Positions 42,452 to 50,485 of a DNA stretch of 64,000 bases are shown here, in pieces (the stretch's first letter is position 1; every line of letters begins with the position of its first letter). The DNA lies in NCBI RefSeq assembly GCF_015245355.1, contig NZ_CP063311.1, positions 2,840,345-2,904,344 on the forward strand, read 5' to 3'. A model generated the notes under the pieces. That model did not search any database. It was given only the letters and a program-made list of their open reading frames with translations, and was not told the origin of the DNA. This stretch comes from Anabaenopsis elenkinii CCIBt3563 (lineage in GTDB: Bacteria > Cyanobacteriota > Cyanobacteriia > Cyanobacteriales > Nostocaceae). Both the position numbers and the translations under genes were made by a program.

Positions 42452-43096
42452 ATGTCTGATCAAGTTTGGTTATCACATCTGCAAAAACACCGGGCGATCG
42501 CCGTTATCCGCGCATCAAATATGCACATAGCGGTCAAAATGGCTATGGCGGTGGCGTCTGGGGGAATGCAGTTAATTGAAATTACCTGGAATAGCCATCG
42601 TCCCGGAGAATTAATTAGTCAATTACGGGCAGAATTACCAAACTGTATAATTGGTACGGGTACGCTGTTCAATGTCCAGCAACTGCAAGAGGCGATCGCC
42701 TGTGGGGCGCAATTTCTCTTTACTCCCCATGTTGATGTGGCGATGATTCAAGCCGCACTAGCCAAAAATGTCCCCATTATTCCCGGTGCTTTGACCCCCA
42801 CGGAAATCGTCACTGCTTGGACTCAGGGAGCTAGCTGTGTCAAGGTGTTTCCCGTGCAAGCTGTGGGCGGGGTGAACTACATTAAAAGTTTACAAGGGCC
42901 ACTAGGTCATATTCCCTTAATTCCCACTGGGGGAGTGACTCCAGACAATGCTGAGGATTTTATCCAAGCCGGGGCGATCGCTGTGGGTTTGAGCGGTCAA
43001 TTATTCCCAGAACCACTGGTAAAATCTGGCAATTGGCAGGCGATCGCCTCCCACTCTCATCAACTCATGGATAGACTTAATAATTATACATCATAA
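42452..43096 (+). CDS. eda: 2-dehydro-3-deoxyphosphogluconate / 4-hydroxy-2-oxoglutarate aldolase
   Basis: 214-residue class I aldolase of the TIM-barrel KDPG/KHG family. Motifs: AIAVIRASNMHIAVKMA, LIEITWNSHRPGE with the catalytic Glu, IIGTGTLFNVQQLQEAI, FTPHVD, and SCVKVFPVQAVGGVNYIKSLQGPLGHIPLIPTGGV with the Schiff-base Lys. It cleaves KDPG to pyruvate and glyceraldehyde-3-phosphate (Entner-Doudoroff pathway) in the cytosol. Stands alone between remnants. Confidence 0.93.
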   Translation: MSDQVWLSHLQKHRAIAVIRASNMHIAVKMAMAVASGGMQLIEITWNSHRPGELISQLRAELPNCIIGTGTLFNVQQLQEAIACGAQFLFTPHVDVAMIQAALAKNVPIIPGALTPTEIVTAWTQGASCVKVFPVQAVGGVNYIKSLQGPLGHIPLIPTGGVTPDNAEDFIQAGAIAVGLSGQLFPEPLVKSGNWQAIASHSHQLMDRLNNYTS

Positions 43097-43150
43097 GAGT
43101 TTAATATACTCTAGCATATAAAAAATTAAAAGTCAAATGCAGACTCTATA

Positions 43151-43252
43151 CAGCAACCGCCAAGGTGGTTAGGACACAAACAGAAGATAAAACCATTGAA
43201 ATTCAAGCGTTTCAAGGCTTCCCCCTGCTCCGGTGCCCCCTGCCCCCTGCTA
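43151..43252 (+). repeat. repeat family 2
   Basis: GCAACCGCCAAGGTGGTTAG to CCCCCTGCTATA, same orientation as 5957-6053. The heptamer run is interrupted by one CTCCGGTG, a unit otherwise found in family 1 MITEs. Confidence 0.78.
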
Positions 43253-43375
43253 TATATATTTTACTGGGAGCCAGGGAATAAATGGAATAAATTAAGAGCC
43301 TAATAGCTTAAAAACCGACTGGTTTAGCTGTGCGTCCAACACCAGAGACGATCACACAGGGTAACGCCGTATTTC

Positions 43376-44005
43376 CTACCAAGCACGGGGGTTAAAACTG
43401 GGGGGTGTATCCAGTTCAAATACCTCATCCTGAATCCGGGCCACATACAATCCTGCTTGCAATGCCTTTTCTCGCAGTTGAGCAGACATATCCACCGCCG
43501 CTAGGATTCCATATACTTGTTTATTCTGATGTTCAGGAAAGAAATGGCGGAACCTGGAGAGTAGGTTGACTAACTGAGTAATGGATTCTTCCCTGGCGTG
43601 GCTTTTGACTTCCACAACTATCGCCCTGTTGATGTCCCCATTAGTATATGCCAGCACGTCTATTTCTAAGTGTTCTCCACCTTTGCTCACCCTCACACTG
43701 GGGCTGATAATTTCCATGCCAAATTGTTGGCGCAAGATGGTTTCCATGGAAGGGAGAGCTAACCCTTCGGTGAAACTGCCAAATTTAGCACCTAATCCTC
43801 CAATCTGTTTACCTAATTCTTTGATTTGCCGGGCATTTTCTTTTTGCAGGCGATCGGTTTCTTGGAATTTGAGATCGGTTTCTTGGAATTTGAGATCGGT
43901 TTCTTGGAATTTGAGATTGGTTTCTTGGAATTTGCGATCGGTTTCCTTTTGGGCTTGGAGTAACTCTCCTAATAGTTGCCAAACTTCATCGGCAGTGGTA
44001 GCCAT
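43376..44005 (-). CDS. DUF3782-like PD-(D/E)XK nuclease-fold protein
   Basis: 209 residues. The N-terminal 70 residues are heptads built from repeated FQETDLK units followed by LQKENARQIKELGKQIGGLG, a coiled coil. The C-terminal domain has LEIDVLAYTNGDINRAIVVEVKSHAREE, a D-x(n)-E-x-K nuclease core. Proteins of this type are widespread in cyanobacteria and of unknown role. A copy of the last 24 codons persists at 45038-45109. Confidence 0.82.
   Translation of the reverse strand: MATTADEVWQLLGELLQAQKETDRKFQETNLKFQETDLKFQETDLKFQETDRLQKENARQIKELGKQIGGLGAKFGSFTEGLALPSMETILRQQFGMEIISPSVRVSKGGEHLEIDVLAYTNGDINRAIVVEVKSHAREESITQLVNLLSRFRHFFPEHQNKQVYGILAAVDMSAQLREKALQAGLYVARIQDEVFELDTPPSFNPRAW
43855..43945 (-). 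repeat. 21-bp in-frame tandem repeat
   Basis: Four near-identical 21-base units encoding FQETDLK/FQETNLK. Slippage changes coiled-coil length by whole heptads. Confidence 0.88.
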
Positions 44006-44066
44006 GGGCTTTACTCGTAATTTTATGCAAATATCTATATTTTCCTATTCTACAGCGATTTTTAGA

Positions 44067-44133
44067 CCCCCTGCTCCCTGTTCCCTGTTCCCTAAGATAA
44101 AAATTACCTGTTGAAAACTTATCAAACATCCTC
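44067..44133. mobile_element. MITE family 1, right-end fragment
   Basis: CCCTGTT heptamers followed by CCTAAGATAAAAATTACCTG and the terminus AACTTATCAAACATCCTC. No left end is present. Confidence 0.75.
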
Positions 44134-44157
44134 TCAGACATGACTTTCAGCTTATTA

Positions 44158-44640
44158 TTATTCCATTTCTTCAGGCAGCCAATTTTCATCTAAAGCTTGC
44201 TCAGTAGTAAAAGCTATATCTACAGGAAATATCTTCGGTTCTAGTCCGGTTTTAACAACTGTAATATCTCTAGCATCTTGATAAGCTTCGTCAAATATTT
44301 CCAGTAAGTAAGGCTTAAGACTGGGATTCCTTTTGAGCAGTTTTTTAATTTGTTTTCTTTGTTCTATAATTGTCCCTTTCCATCCTCGACTATTATAGTT
44401 TCTCTCTTGATGCCAATAAGTTAGTTTCAGTAAATGCTCAAATAATACTATTAAGCGATTTTCTAGTTGATGCTTTTGTTCATTCCCCAAATCTTCTAAC
44501 TCTGCCAATAAATTTTCCCAATCTATAAAAGTTAAATCTTGATTACGGATATTTTTAACTGTAGTTTGTATCCACTGATAAAAATCTTGTTTATACAAGT
44601 TCTTTAGCTGGTTATTGGTTTCTTTGAGTGTCTGACTCAT
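44158..44640 (-). CDS. DUF29 family protein
   Basis: 160 residues from ATG 44640 (an upstream in-frame start would overlap the antitoxin gene). LYKQDFYQWIQTTVKNIRNQ, DWENLLAELEDLGNEQKHQLENRLIVLFEHLLKLTYW and LKPYLLEIFDEAYQDARDITVVKTGL are standard DUF29. It follows a VapB-like antitoxin by 45 bp on the same strand, in the position where a VapC toxin would be expected. Confidence 0.87.
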   Translation of the reverse strand: MSQTLKETNNQLKNLYKQDFYQWIQTTVKNIRNQDLTFIDWENLLAELEDLGNEQKHQLENRLIVLFEHLLKLTYWHQERNYNSRGWKGTIIEQRKQIKKLLKRNPSLKPYLLEIFDEAYQDARDITVVKTGLEPKIFPVDIAFTTEQALDENWLPEEME

Positions 44641-44684
44641 ATATTTATGAACACAGAGACAATTATCTTTATACTTTGATATAC

Positions 44685-44707
44685 TCACCGACCTTCAAGG
44701 TCGGTGA
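44685..44707 (-). terminator. perfect hairpin over the vapB stop codon
   Basis: TCACCGACCTT-C-AAGGTCGGTGA, 11-bp arms. It covers the last codons of the antitoxin gene and may attenuate transcription into the DUF29 gene or stabilise the antitoxin mRNA. No U tract. Confidence 0.5.
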
Positions 44708-44921
44708 TTCTTGACAGTTCAAGAGAGTTCATGAAGTCTGATGATACATGATAATTATCAAACCATGTATCCCAAGATTCCCCAACATGGGTAATTATGC
44801 GAGTGTTACCCACAGCAACAATTGTGACTTTTTTAACTGTTTCTGGTAATTCAACAGTTTTCGGTAAAGGCACCGCCTGAGTTTTGTTAGTTCTAAAAAT
44901 ACTGGTTTGTACACTGCCCAT
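44685..44921 (-). CDS. VapB-type (AbrB-fold) antitoxin
   Basis: 78 residues: SIFRTNKTQAVPLPKTVELP is the swapped-hairpin AbrB DNA-binding element, then VKKVTIVAVGNTRIITHVGESWDTWFD, the toxin-wrapping part with the Trp motif of cyanobacterial VapB proteins. No PIN-domain VapC follows. The stop codon lies inside a perfect hairpin. Confidence 0.8.
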   Translation of the reverse strand: MGSVQTSIFRTNKTQAVPLPKTVELPETVKKVTIVAVGNTRIITHVGESWDTWFDNYHVSSDFMNSLELSRITDLEGR

Positions 44922-45037
44922 AACACACCTCCATCAGCCCCTAGCCATGGATATACAAATATTATATCCTCAGTCCAGACATTTGAGAGATTTTAGGCGA
45001 TAGCGGCAGCGCTGTTGCCAGGCGATCGCCCTGTCTC

Positions 45038-45109
45038 CTACCAAACCCGGGGGTTAAAACTAGGGGGTGTATCCAGTTCAAATACCTCATCCTGAATCCG
45101 AGCCACATA
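45038..45109 (-). pseudogene. remnant copy of DUF3782-like gene 3' end
   Basis: The minus strand reads YVARIQDEVFELDTPPSFNP then stops at 45038-45040, nearly identical to the end of 43376-44005. Only about 24 codons remain, so a second copy of that gene once stood here. Confidence 0.7.
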
Positions 45110-45169
45110 CCTCACCATGGAGTCCTAGTTAATTGGTGTCTTCTGTTGGTGGTGCGCCACTTGAGGTGC

Positions 45170-45303
45170 TTAAGAAATATATCCAGAATCAAGAAAAGCC
45201 GTCGTAGAACGACGGAGTTTTAAACTTATTTTTTCGATAACTTTATATTTGCGACTGACACTATCTAGATAACAACTATGGATAGGACAGTAAATAGCTC
45301 TTT
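45170..45303 (-). pseudogene. fragment of small cyanobacterial conserved protein
   Basis: The minus strand reads AIYCPIHSCYLDSVSRKYKV then IEKISLKLRRSTTAFLDSGY to TAA 45170-45172. The CPIHxCYLDSVS segment resembles the start of a conserved cyanobacterial protein of about 130 residues that I remember but cannot name. There is no start codon and the body is missing. Confidence 0.35.
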
Positions 45304-45554
45304 GTTTGGAACGTTTCAGATTTCGGTCACACCTTCTGGGCAATTCGGCCCCCTAATATCAAAATCAATAGGAAGGTTACGTTTGGAGAAACTGAGATCA
45401 ATTAGACCGTCAAAGTTCACTCCTTAAAAATCAGCCTATGCCGATAGGAACTATTAGTTTTTACTCAAAGAGAGATGAAAAATCATATCAGGGATTATTC
45501 CCTTTTTAGATTTATCTTGTTATACCGATTGTACCACACATTCAAGCAATAATT
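45304..45554. other. intergenic, no recognised feature
   Basis: About 250 bases between the remnant and the WcaI-like gene. I find no gene; the minus-strand GT4 transcript ends here. Confidence 0.3.
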
Positions 45555-46880
45555 TCAAAAATTTTTACTCTTTTTAATATTCGCTGTTTGTAGTAAAACC
45601 TGAAGGTACTGTTGGGCAATAATTCTGGGTGTAAAGTGGGATTTTAGATACTCCCGTCCCGATTTACCCATCTGTTCTGCTAGTGTTGGATTACTTTGCA
45701 ATAAACGGATAAACTCCGCCAGTGCGTGACCATCCCCATTGTCAAATGCCGCCCCACATTCAGCCTCGGTAATTATTTGTCTTAAGCTAGAGTAGGGTGA
45801 ACAAACTACTGCCAATGGCCTCCCAGATGATAATGCTGAATATAACTTACTAGGTAATACTAAACTCTCACTGCTGCGGCTAACACTCACCAAAGACAGG
45901 TCGCCAGCGGTGAGAGAATAGGCTAAATCTTCCTTATCTTGATAAGGTAAAAATGTAAAATTACCTAGCTCTAATTGAGATACCCTAGCAATCAACTCTT
46001 CCCGTTTAGCACCCCCACCAATACAGACAAACTGCACAGACTCATGTTGTAATTCTATGGCAGCGCCTAACAAAGTATCGATGTCATGACATCGCCCCAT
46101 ATTCCCAGAGTATAGGACTGTGAACTTATTGACTAACTTGTGCTTCCAAGCAAACCAGTTCTCTGATTTGGCAATAGGTACAATTAAATCTGGGTTAGCC
46201 CAGCTATGAATTACAGAAACTTTATGGGCCACCTGGGGACAGTACTCTACAACCCGTTGTTTCATCTCCGGACTGAGAACCACAATTCCCCCAGCTTTGA
46301 GCCACACTCGCTGATTTAACCCTTGCCAAAGTTTTGTTACCCAGTGCTGCTTGGATACTACACCCAGTGCGATCGCCACATCTGGATACAAATCATAGAC
46401 TATACAAACATAGGGCAACTTCCACAGCATATTAGCCAAATAACCCACAATGGGCAAGAATGGTGGTGCTGTCGTGATCAGCAATACATTACTTCGCCGC
46501 CAAGGTGCGAGCAGATATAAAAAAGCACGAATGGTGTATAAAAGTCCATTTATAGCCTTACCGCGAATTCTCCGAGGCCACATTTGCGAAGTCCGAGACC
46601 TATGAATCCTAGTTTGCTCACGCAGTTCCATACGGGGAGCCTGACTCATCCTGAAGGCATATCCCGGTTGACTGGTAAACACATCAATCTCTACCCCTTG
46701 ATGTTCTAACTGCTGCACCAGTTCCTCAATTAATTGTCCTGTAGCAGCATAGTCTGGAGGAAAAAACTGTGTGACTACAGATAACTTAAATCTCTGCTCA
46801 TAGGAACAATCATCACTTTTGTTTGTACCATCTACCGTAGACTGTCCTAATGGGTTGCTGATCTGTTGGGAATTTTTCAT
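45555..46880 (-). CDS. glycosyltransferase family 4, WcaI-like
   Basis: 441 residues. KLSVVTQFFPPDYAATGQLIEELVQQL matches the WcaI/colanic-acid-type N-terminus; YVCIVYDLYPDVAIALGVVS is the conserved (Y/H)DLYP element; the donor domain is FTVLYSGNMGRCHDIDTLL and LVLPSKLYSALSSGRPLAVV. Probably adds a sugar to a lipid-linked polysaccharide precursor on the cytoplasmic side. The N-terminal 28 residues (KNSQQISNPLGQ...) are extra and poorly conserved, so a later start is possible. Confidence 0.88.
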   Translation of the reverse strand: MKNSQQISNPLGQSTVDGTNKSDDCSYEQRFKLSVVTQFFPPDYAATGQLIEELVQQLEHQGVEIDVFTSQPGYAFRMSQAPRMELREQTRIHRSRTSQMWPRRIRGKAINGLLYTIRAFLYLLAPWRRSNVLLITTAPPFLPIVGYLANMLWKLPYVCIVYDLYPDVAIALGVVSKQHWVTKLWQGLNQRVWLKAGGIVVLSPEMKQRVVEYCPQVAHKVSVIHSWANPDLIVPIAKSENWFAWKHKLVNKFTVLYSGNMGRCHDIDTLLGAAIELQHESVQFVCIGGGAKREELIARVSQLELGNFTFLPYQDKEDLAYSLTAGDLSLVSVSRSSESLVLPSKLYSALSSGRPLAVVCSPYSSLRQIITEAECGAAFDNGDGHALAEFIRLLQSNPTLAEQMGKSGREYLKSHFTPRIIAQQYLQVLLQTANIKKSKNF

Positions 46881-46917
46881 ACTCTAGGAATTTGGCACAA
46901 GTTGGGGGTGTAGGTAA

Positions 46918-46954
46918 GAGGATGTTTGATAAGTTTTCAACAGGTAATTTTTAT
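46918..46954. mobile_element. MITE family 1, left-end fragment
   Basis: GAGGATGTTTGATAAGTTTT followed by CAACAGGTAATTTTTATC, then unrelated sequence. Only the left terminus survives. Confidence 0.75.
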
Positions 46955-47536
46955 CACATTATTTCTCCATTATCAACGGTCAAGCAATATTTGACACAAT
47001 AATCCTCACTTGTAAAATATCCTTCAGATTAACCCTAGTTTGACCATATTTGACCATATAAGCTGATATAAAATACCAGATGAGGTTAAATTAATTTAAC
47101 CTCATACTAAATTGTGATTTATCTTGCTATGATATTAGCATCTCACCTGGTTATTTCATACACCAACATTTATGATTTGTATATATTTTTATGAACGTAT
47201 CATACCAATACCCCTCTTCTCCTCAGACAGCAAAAAAAAGTTAACATCTACACCAACAAGCCCGCCAAACCCCCTGACTTTAGATACACAGGATGTAGGT
47301 ATTTTGTGGCTGTAGCCCCTATTACCTTAACTTTCGTAATCGCACATGAGATAATCTTGCTACTATACAGTTACTCTCACTGATGGTTTTTTATCCCTGT
47401 AGTTTCCTGTAGTTTTCGGATTATGGACTAAAACTACAAACATAGTTTTCTAGCATCATCTACTCTTAGTTAACTGTGTCTAGATTTCTATTTGAATGTA
47501 ACCCCAGCTTATTACTTAGTTCTTTTAGTATAACAT
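46955..47536. promoter_or_regulatory. long leader of wzc-like gene
   Basis: About 580 AT-rich bases without a gene. TTTGACCATA occurs twice in tandem at about 47039-47058, a possible regulator site. No convincing -10/-35 pair can be named by eye. Presumably holds promoters for both the wzc-like gene and nothing else, since the gene on the other side reads away. Confidence 0.35.
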
Positions 47537-49750
47537 ATGTCTATTAGTCAGAACCAAACTGATAAACTCCTAAATCCCGAACAGACGAGAAACTCCATCA
47601 CCCCATTTTTTCCCTATTCCCCTGTTCTGGAAAATCAGCACCAAGGGGAGGATTGGAATTATAAAGAATTTTTAAGTTTGTTACGGCGTCGAGTTGTAGT
47701 TGTTGTGGGAGTAGCCACAGCTGTGCTCACAGGTCTAGGTCTAAATATTTACTTAAATCCCAAACCCCCCGAATATGAAAGCCGGTTTCAGATGCTGGCT
47801 GAACCTGTGGGTTATAACAGTAGAGTGTTAAACTTAGAGGGTAGCATCAACCCCTCGGCTCGAGAGAGCTTAGATTACGAAACTCAAATTATAGTCCTCT
47901 TGAGTCCTCAAGTTCTGCAAAAAAGCATTGAACAGTTACAAGCTAACTATCCGAACATCAACTATGAATATCTGAGTCGGGGATTAACGATTTCTCGTCT
48001 AGGTGGAGAAACCAAAATTATCCAGGTTAGGTATCGTAGCGAAGACCCAGTGGAATCCAAAGATGTATTAGAGCAAATTTCCCAAGATTATTTAGCCTAC
48101 AGTCAAGAACAACGGCGAATTAACCTCAGTCAAGGTTTAAAATATCTAGATGAAGAACTACCCAATATACAAAAACGCGTCAACCAGGTTCAGGAAGAAT
48201 TGGAACAGTTCCGACGTAGGTATAACTTTCTCGGTCCAGAAGTCCTAGCTGGTGAAATTGCAGGACAAACCACAGCTTTAACTCAACAACTGCAACAACT
48301 GGAACTACAACTAGCCCAAGCTCGTACTGATTGGAATTTCTTACAAACTGAAGATGGTGTCAGGTCAGTACTGGATAACTATCCTGTATATCGGGCATTA
48401 AATGAAGAATTTCGCCAATTAGACATTCAAATTGCCACACAATCAGCTATTTTTCAAGATGAAAACCCCACCCTAATTACACTCAAGGAAAAACAGAACA
48501 ACCTCAAACCATTAATCGAGCGAGAATCACAACTATATATCCAAACCAGGCGAGCAGAAGCAGATAAATTACTCAAATCCTTAGAAGTTAATCAACAAGA
48601 ACTAGAAAAGAATCGCCGAATTTTAGAACGGGAACGCCAGGAATTACCCACCCTCATCCGAGAATATACAGAAATACAACGCCGTTTAGGTATTGCTAAT
48701 GAAAGTCTGAATCGTTTTTTATCCGCCCGGGAAGATTTGCTGATTCAAACCTCTCAGACGGAACAAGGTTGGCAATTAATTAAGTTACCTAACCTACCAA
48801 TAGATCCTATAGTCTCTTCAACTATTATCCGGGATATTATTCTGGGAATTGCCGCGAGTATCTCCCTGGGGATTGGTGCAGCCTTACTCATAGAAAAGCT
48901 AGATCATACTTATCACAATCCTTTGAGCCTCAAAGAAAGAATCAAAGTTCCTCTATTAGGGACTATTCCCTTTAACCAAGAAATACAGCGGGGTAAATCC
49001 CCAACCCTCAAACTCAAAGATGCTTTGATGCAATTCTCTAATGGGCAAATGGAAACTACTACCCAGAGAACCACTGTAGCCAAACAACAATATACCAATT
49101 ACGCTAACAATTTTATCGAAGCCATCAGGCTGCTCTACACAAATATACAATTATTAAGCTCTGATACTCCCATCAGTTCTATTACCATCACCTCCTCTAT
49201 GCAAGGTGACGGTAAAAGTACAATTGCCTTTTATCTGGCTCAAGTAGCTGTATCCATGGGGAGAAAAGTATTACTGGTAGATACAGATTTGCGCCGCCCT
49301 AGTATTCATAGGTTCGCAAATGTAAGTAATATCTGGGGGTTGAGTAGTTTAATTACCACGGATATGTCCGTAGAAAATGTAGTCACACCACTACCTGGTA
49401 TGAATGACTTATCTATCATTACTTCTGGACCTATTCCCCCCGATGCACCTAAGTTACTCTCATCAGGGAAAATGAAAAAACTGATGGCACAGTTTCAAGA
49501 TACCTTTGATTTAGTGATTTATGATGCTCCTCCCATTGTGGGGCTAGCTGATACTAATTACGTAGCTGCCCAAACCGACGGTCTGGTGATGATCGCCAGG
49601 ATGGATAAAACAGACCGTTCTGTATTTGAGCAGGCTTTAACCGATCTGAAAAATTCACCGATTAATGTTTTAGGTGTAGTTGCGAATGGACAGCGGCGTC
49701 ATTCAGACAGTTACTACAACTATTATTACTACCAAAGTGAGGATAAATAA
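47537..49750 (+). CDS. polysaccharide co-polymerase/tyrosine autokinase (Wzc-like)
   Basis: 737 residues. Wzz chain-length domain: first helix RVVVVVGVATAVLTGLGLNIYL (about 52-73), long coiled coil (about 190-400), second helix DIILGIAASISLGIGAALL (about 434-452). BY-kinase domain: SSMQGDGKSTIAFYLAQ (Walker A), VLLVDTDLRRPSIH (Walker A'), LVIYDAPPIVGLADTN (Walker B). The C-terminus SDSYYNYYYYQSEDK is the autophosphorylated tyrosine cluster. Controls polymer length and export at the plasma membrane, together with Wzy and Wza-type proteins. Confidence 0.93.
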   Translation: MSISQNQTDKLLNPEQTRNSITPFFPYSPVLENQHQGEDWNYKEFLSLLRRRVVVVVGVATAVLTGLGLNIYLNPKPPEYESRFQMLAEPVGYNSRVLNLEGSINPSARESLDYETQIIVLLSPQVLQKSIEQLQANYPNINYEYLSRGLTISRLGGETKIIQVRYRSEDPVESKDVLEQISQDYLAYSQEQRRINLSQGLKYLDEELPNIQKRVNQVQEELEQFRRRYNFLGPEVLAGEIAGQTTALTQQLQQLELQLAQARTDWNFLQTEDGVRSVLDNYPVYRALNEEFRQLDIQIATQSAIFQDENPTLITLKEKQNNLKPLIERESQLYIQTRRAEADKLLKSLEVNQQELEKNRRILERERQELPTLIREYTEIQRRLGIANESLNRFLSAREDLLIQTSQTEQGWQLIKLPNLPIDPIVSSTIIRDIILGIAASISLGIGAALLIEKLDHTYHNPLSLKERIKVPLLGTIPFNQEIQRGKSPTLKLKDALMQFSNGQMETTTQRTTVAKQQYTNYANNFIEAIRLLYTNIQLLSSDTPISSITITSSMQGDGKSTIAFYLAQVAVSMGRKVLLVDTDLRRPSIHRFANVSNIWGLSSLITTDMSVENVVTPLPGMNDLSIITSGPIPPDAPKLLSSGKMKKLMAQFQDTFDLVIYDAPPIVGLADTNYVAAQTDGLVMIARMDKTDRSVFEQALTDLKNSPINVLGVVANGQRRHSDSYYNYYYYQSEDK

Positions 49751-49818
49751 GCCACCCCACCCGGTGCTATCCATGGGAACATTAGCTTTTCATACCCCAT
49801 GGTAGCAGATTGCCCAGA

Positions 49819-50025
49819 TTATGGAGTTGGTTTATGACCCAGTTTGATGTGAGACAAACAGGATTCTAGATATATACAGTCTTCACACTGGAGTTCTTTC
49901 CCAGGATTTGCACAGCCACAGGGAGGATTGACGAAACATTCCGCAGTATTTTGCGGTGTGGAATATTTTTTCAATATATAGTAGAGAGCAGCTTCTTTTA
50001 AGCAGAAAATAATATCTTGCACCAT
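49819..50025 (-). CDS. small cysteine-rich hypothetical protein
   Basis: 68 residues: IIFCLKEAALYYILKKYSTP, then CFVNPPCGCANPGKELQCEDCIYLESCLS with six Cys in 27 residues. The spacing suggests a metal or Fe-S site or disulfides. There is no signal peptide. Looks like a genuine small cyanobacterial gene, function unknown. Confidence 0.5.
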   Translation of the reverse strand: MVQDIIFCLKEAALYYILKKYSTPQNTAECFVNPPCGCANPGKELQCEDCIYLESCLSHIKLGHKPTP

Positions 50026-50229
50026 AGAAATTACCAGTATCTACTTATTTAGATGATGAATAGTTACTAAAAATATAGTCAAATATTTTTAGCTTGGTAA
50101 GGTCTAAACCTGACTGGGCTAACTACAAGCCTCTCTACTGAGTTTCCATCAAAGATAGAGTCCCCAGCTACCTTTCTTAATATATTTAGGGAACCATTCA
50201 AGTCTGCTGAATATATTTTCCCAGACTTA
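50026..50229. other. intergenic, no recognised feature
   Basis: About 200 bases upstream of the small Cys-rich gene; nothing but AT-rich sequence before the MITE. Confidence 0.3.
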
Positions 50230-50430
50230 GAGGATGTTTGGAAAGTCATGATTAGTGTATTAACTATTGTTTAACCCCACCCTAACCCTCCCCTTGTAAG
50301 GGGAGGGGACTGGATTTTATTGTTTTTTGTCTGTTCCCCATTCCCCATTCCCCATTCCCTGTTGCCCATTCCGGTGTTCCGGTGTTCCCTAAGATAAAAA
50401 TTACCTGTTGAAAACTTATCAAACATCCTC
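50230..50430. mobile_element. MITE family 1, short variant
   Basis: 201 bp, left GAGGATGTTTGGAAAGT, right AACTTATCAAACATCCTC, the GGGGAGGG hairpin near 50285-50310, CCCCATT heptamers and two CCGGTGTT octamers. The flanks are TTA and TAA, so the target duplication is imperfect. Confidence 0.88.
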
Positions 50431-50485
50431 TAAAAAAATATATAAACTCACCCCCAATCCAGGAGGTGAGTTGCCCCCACATCTG

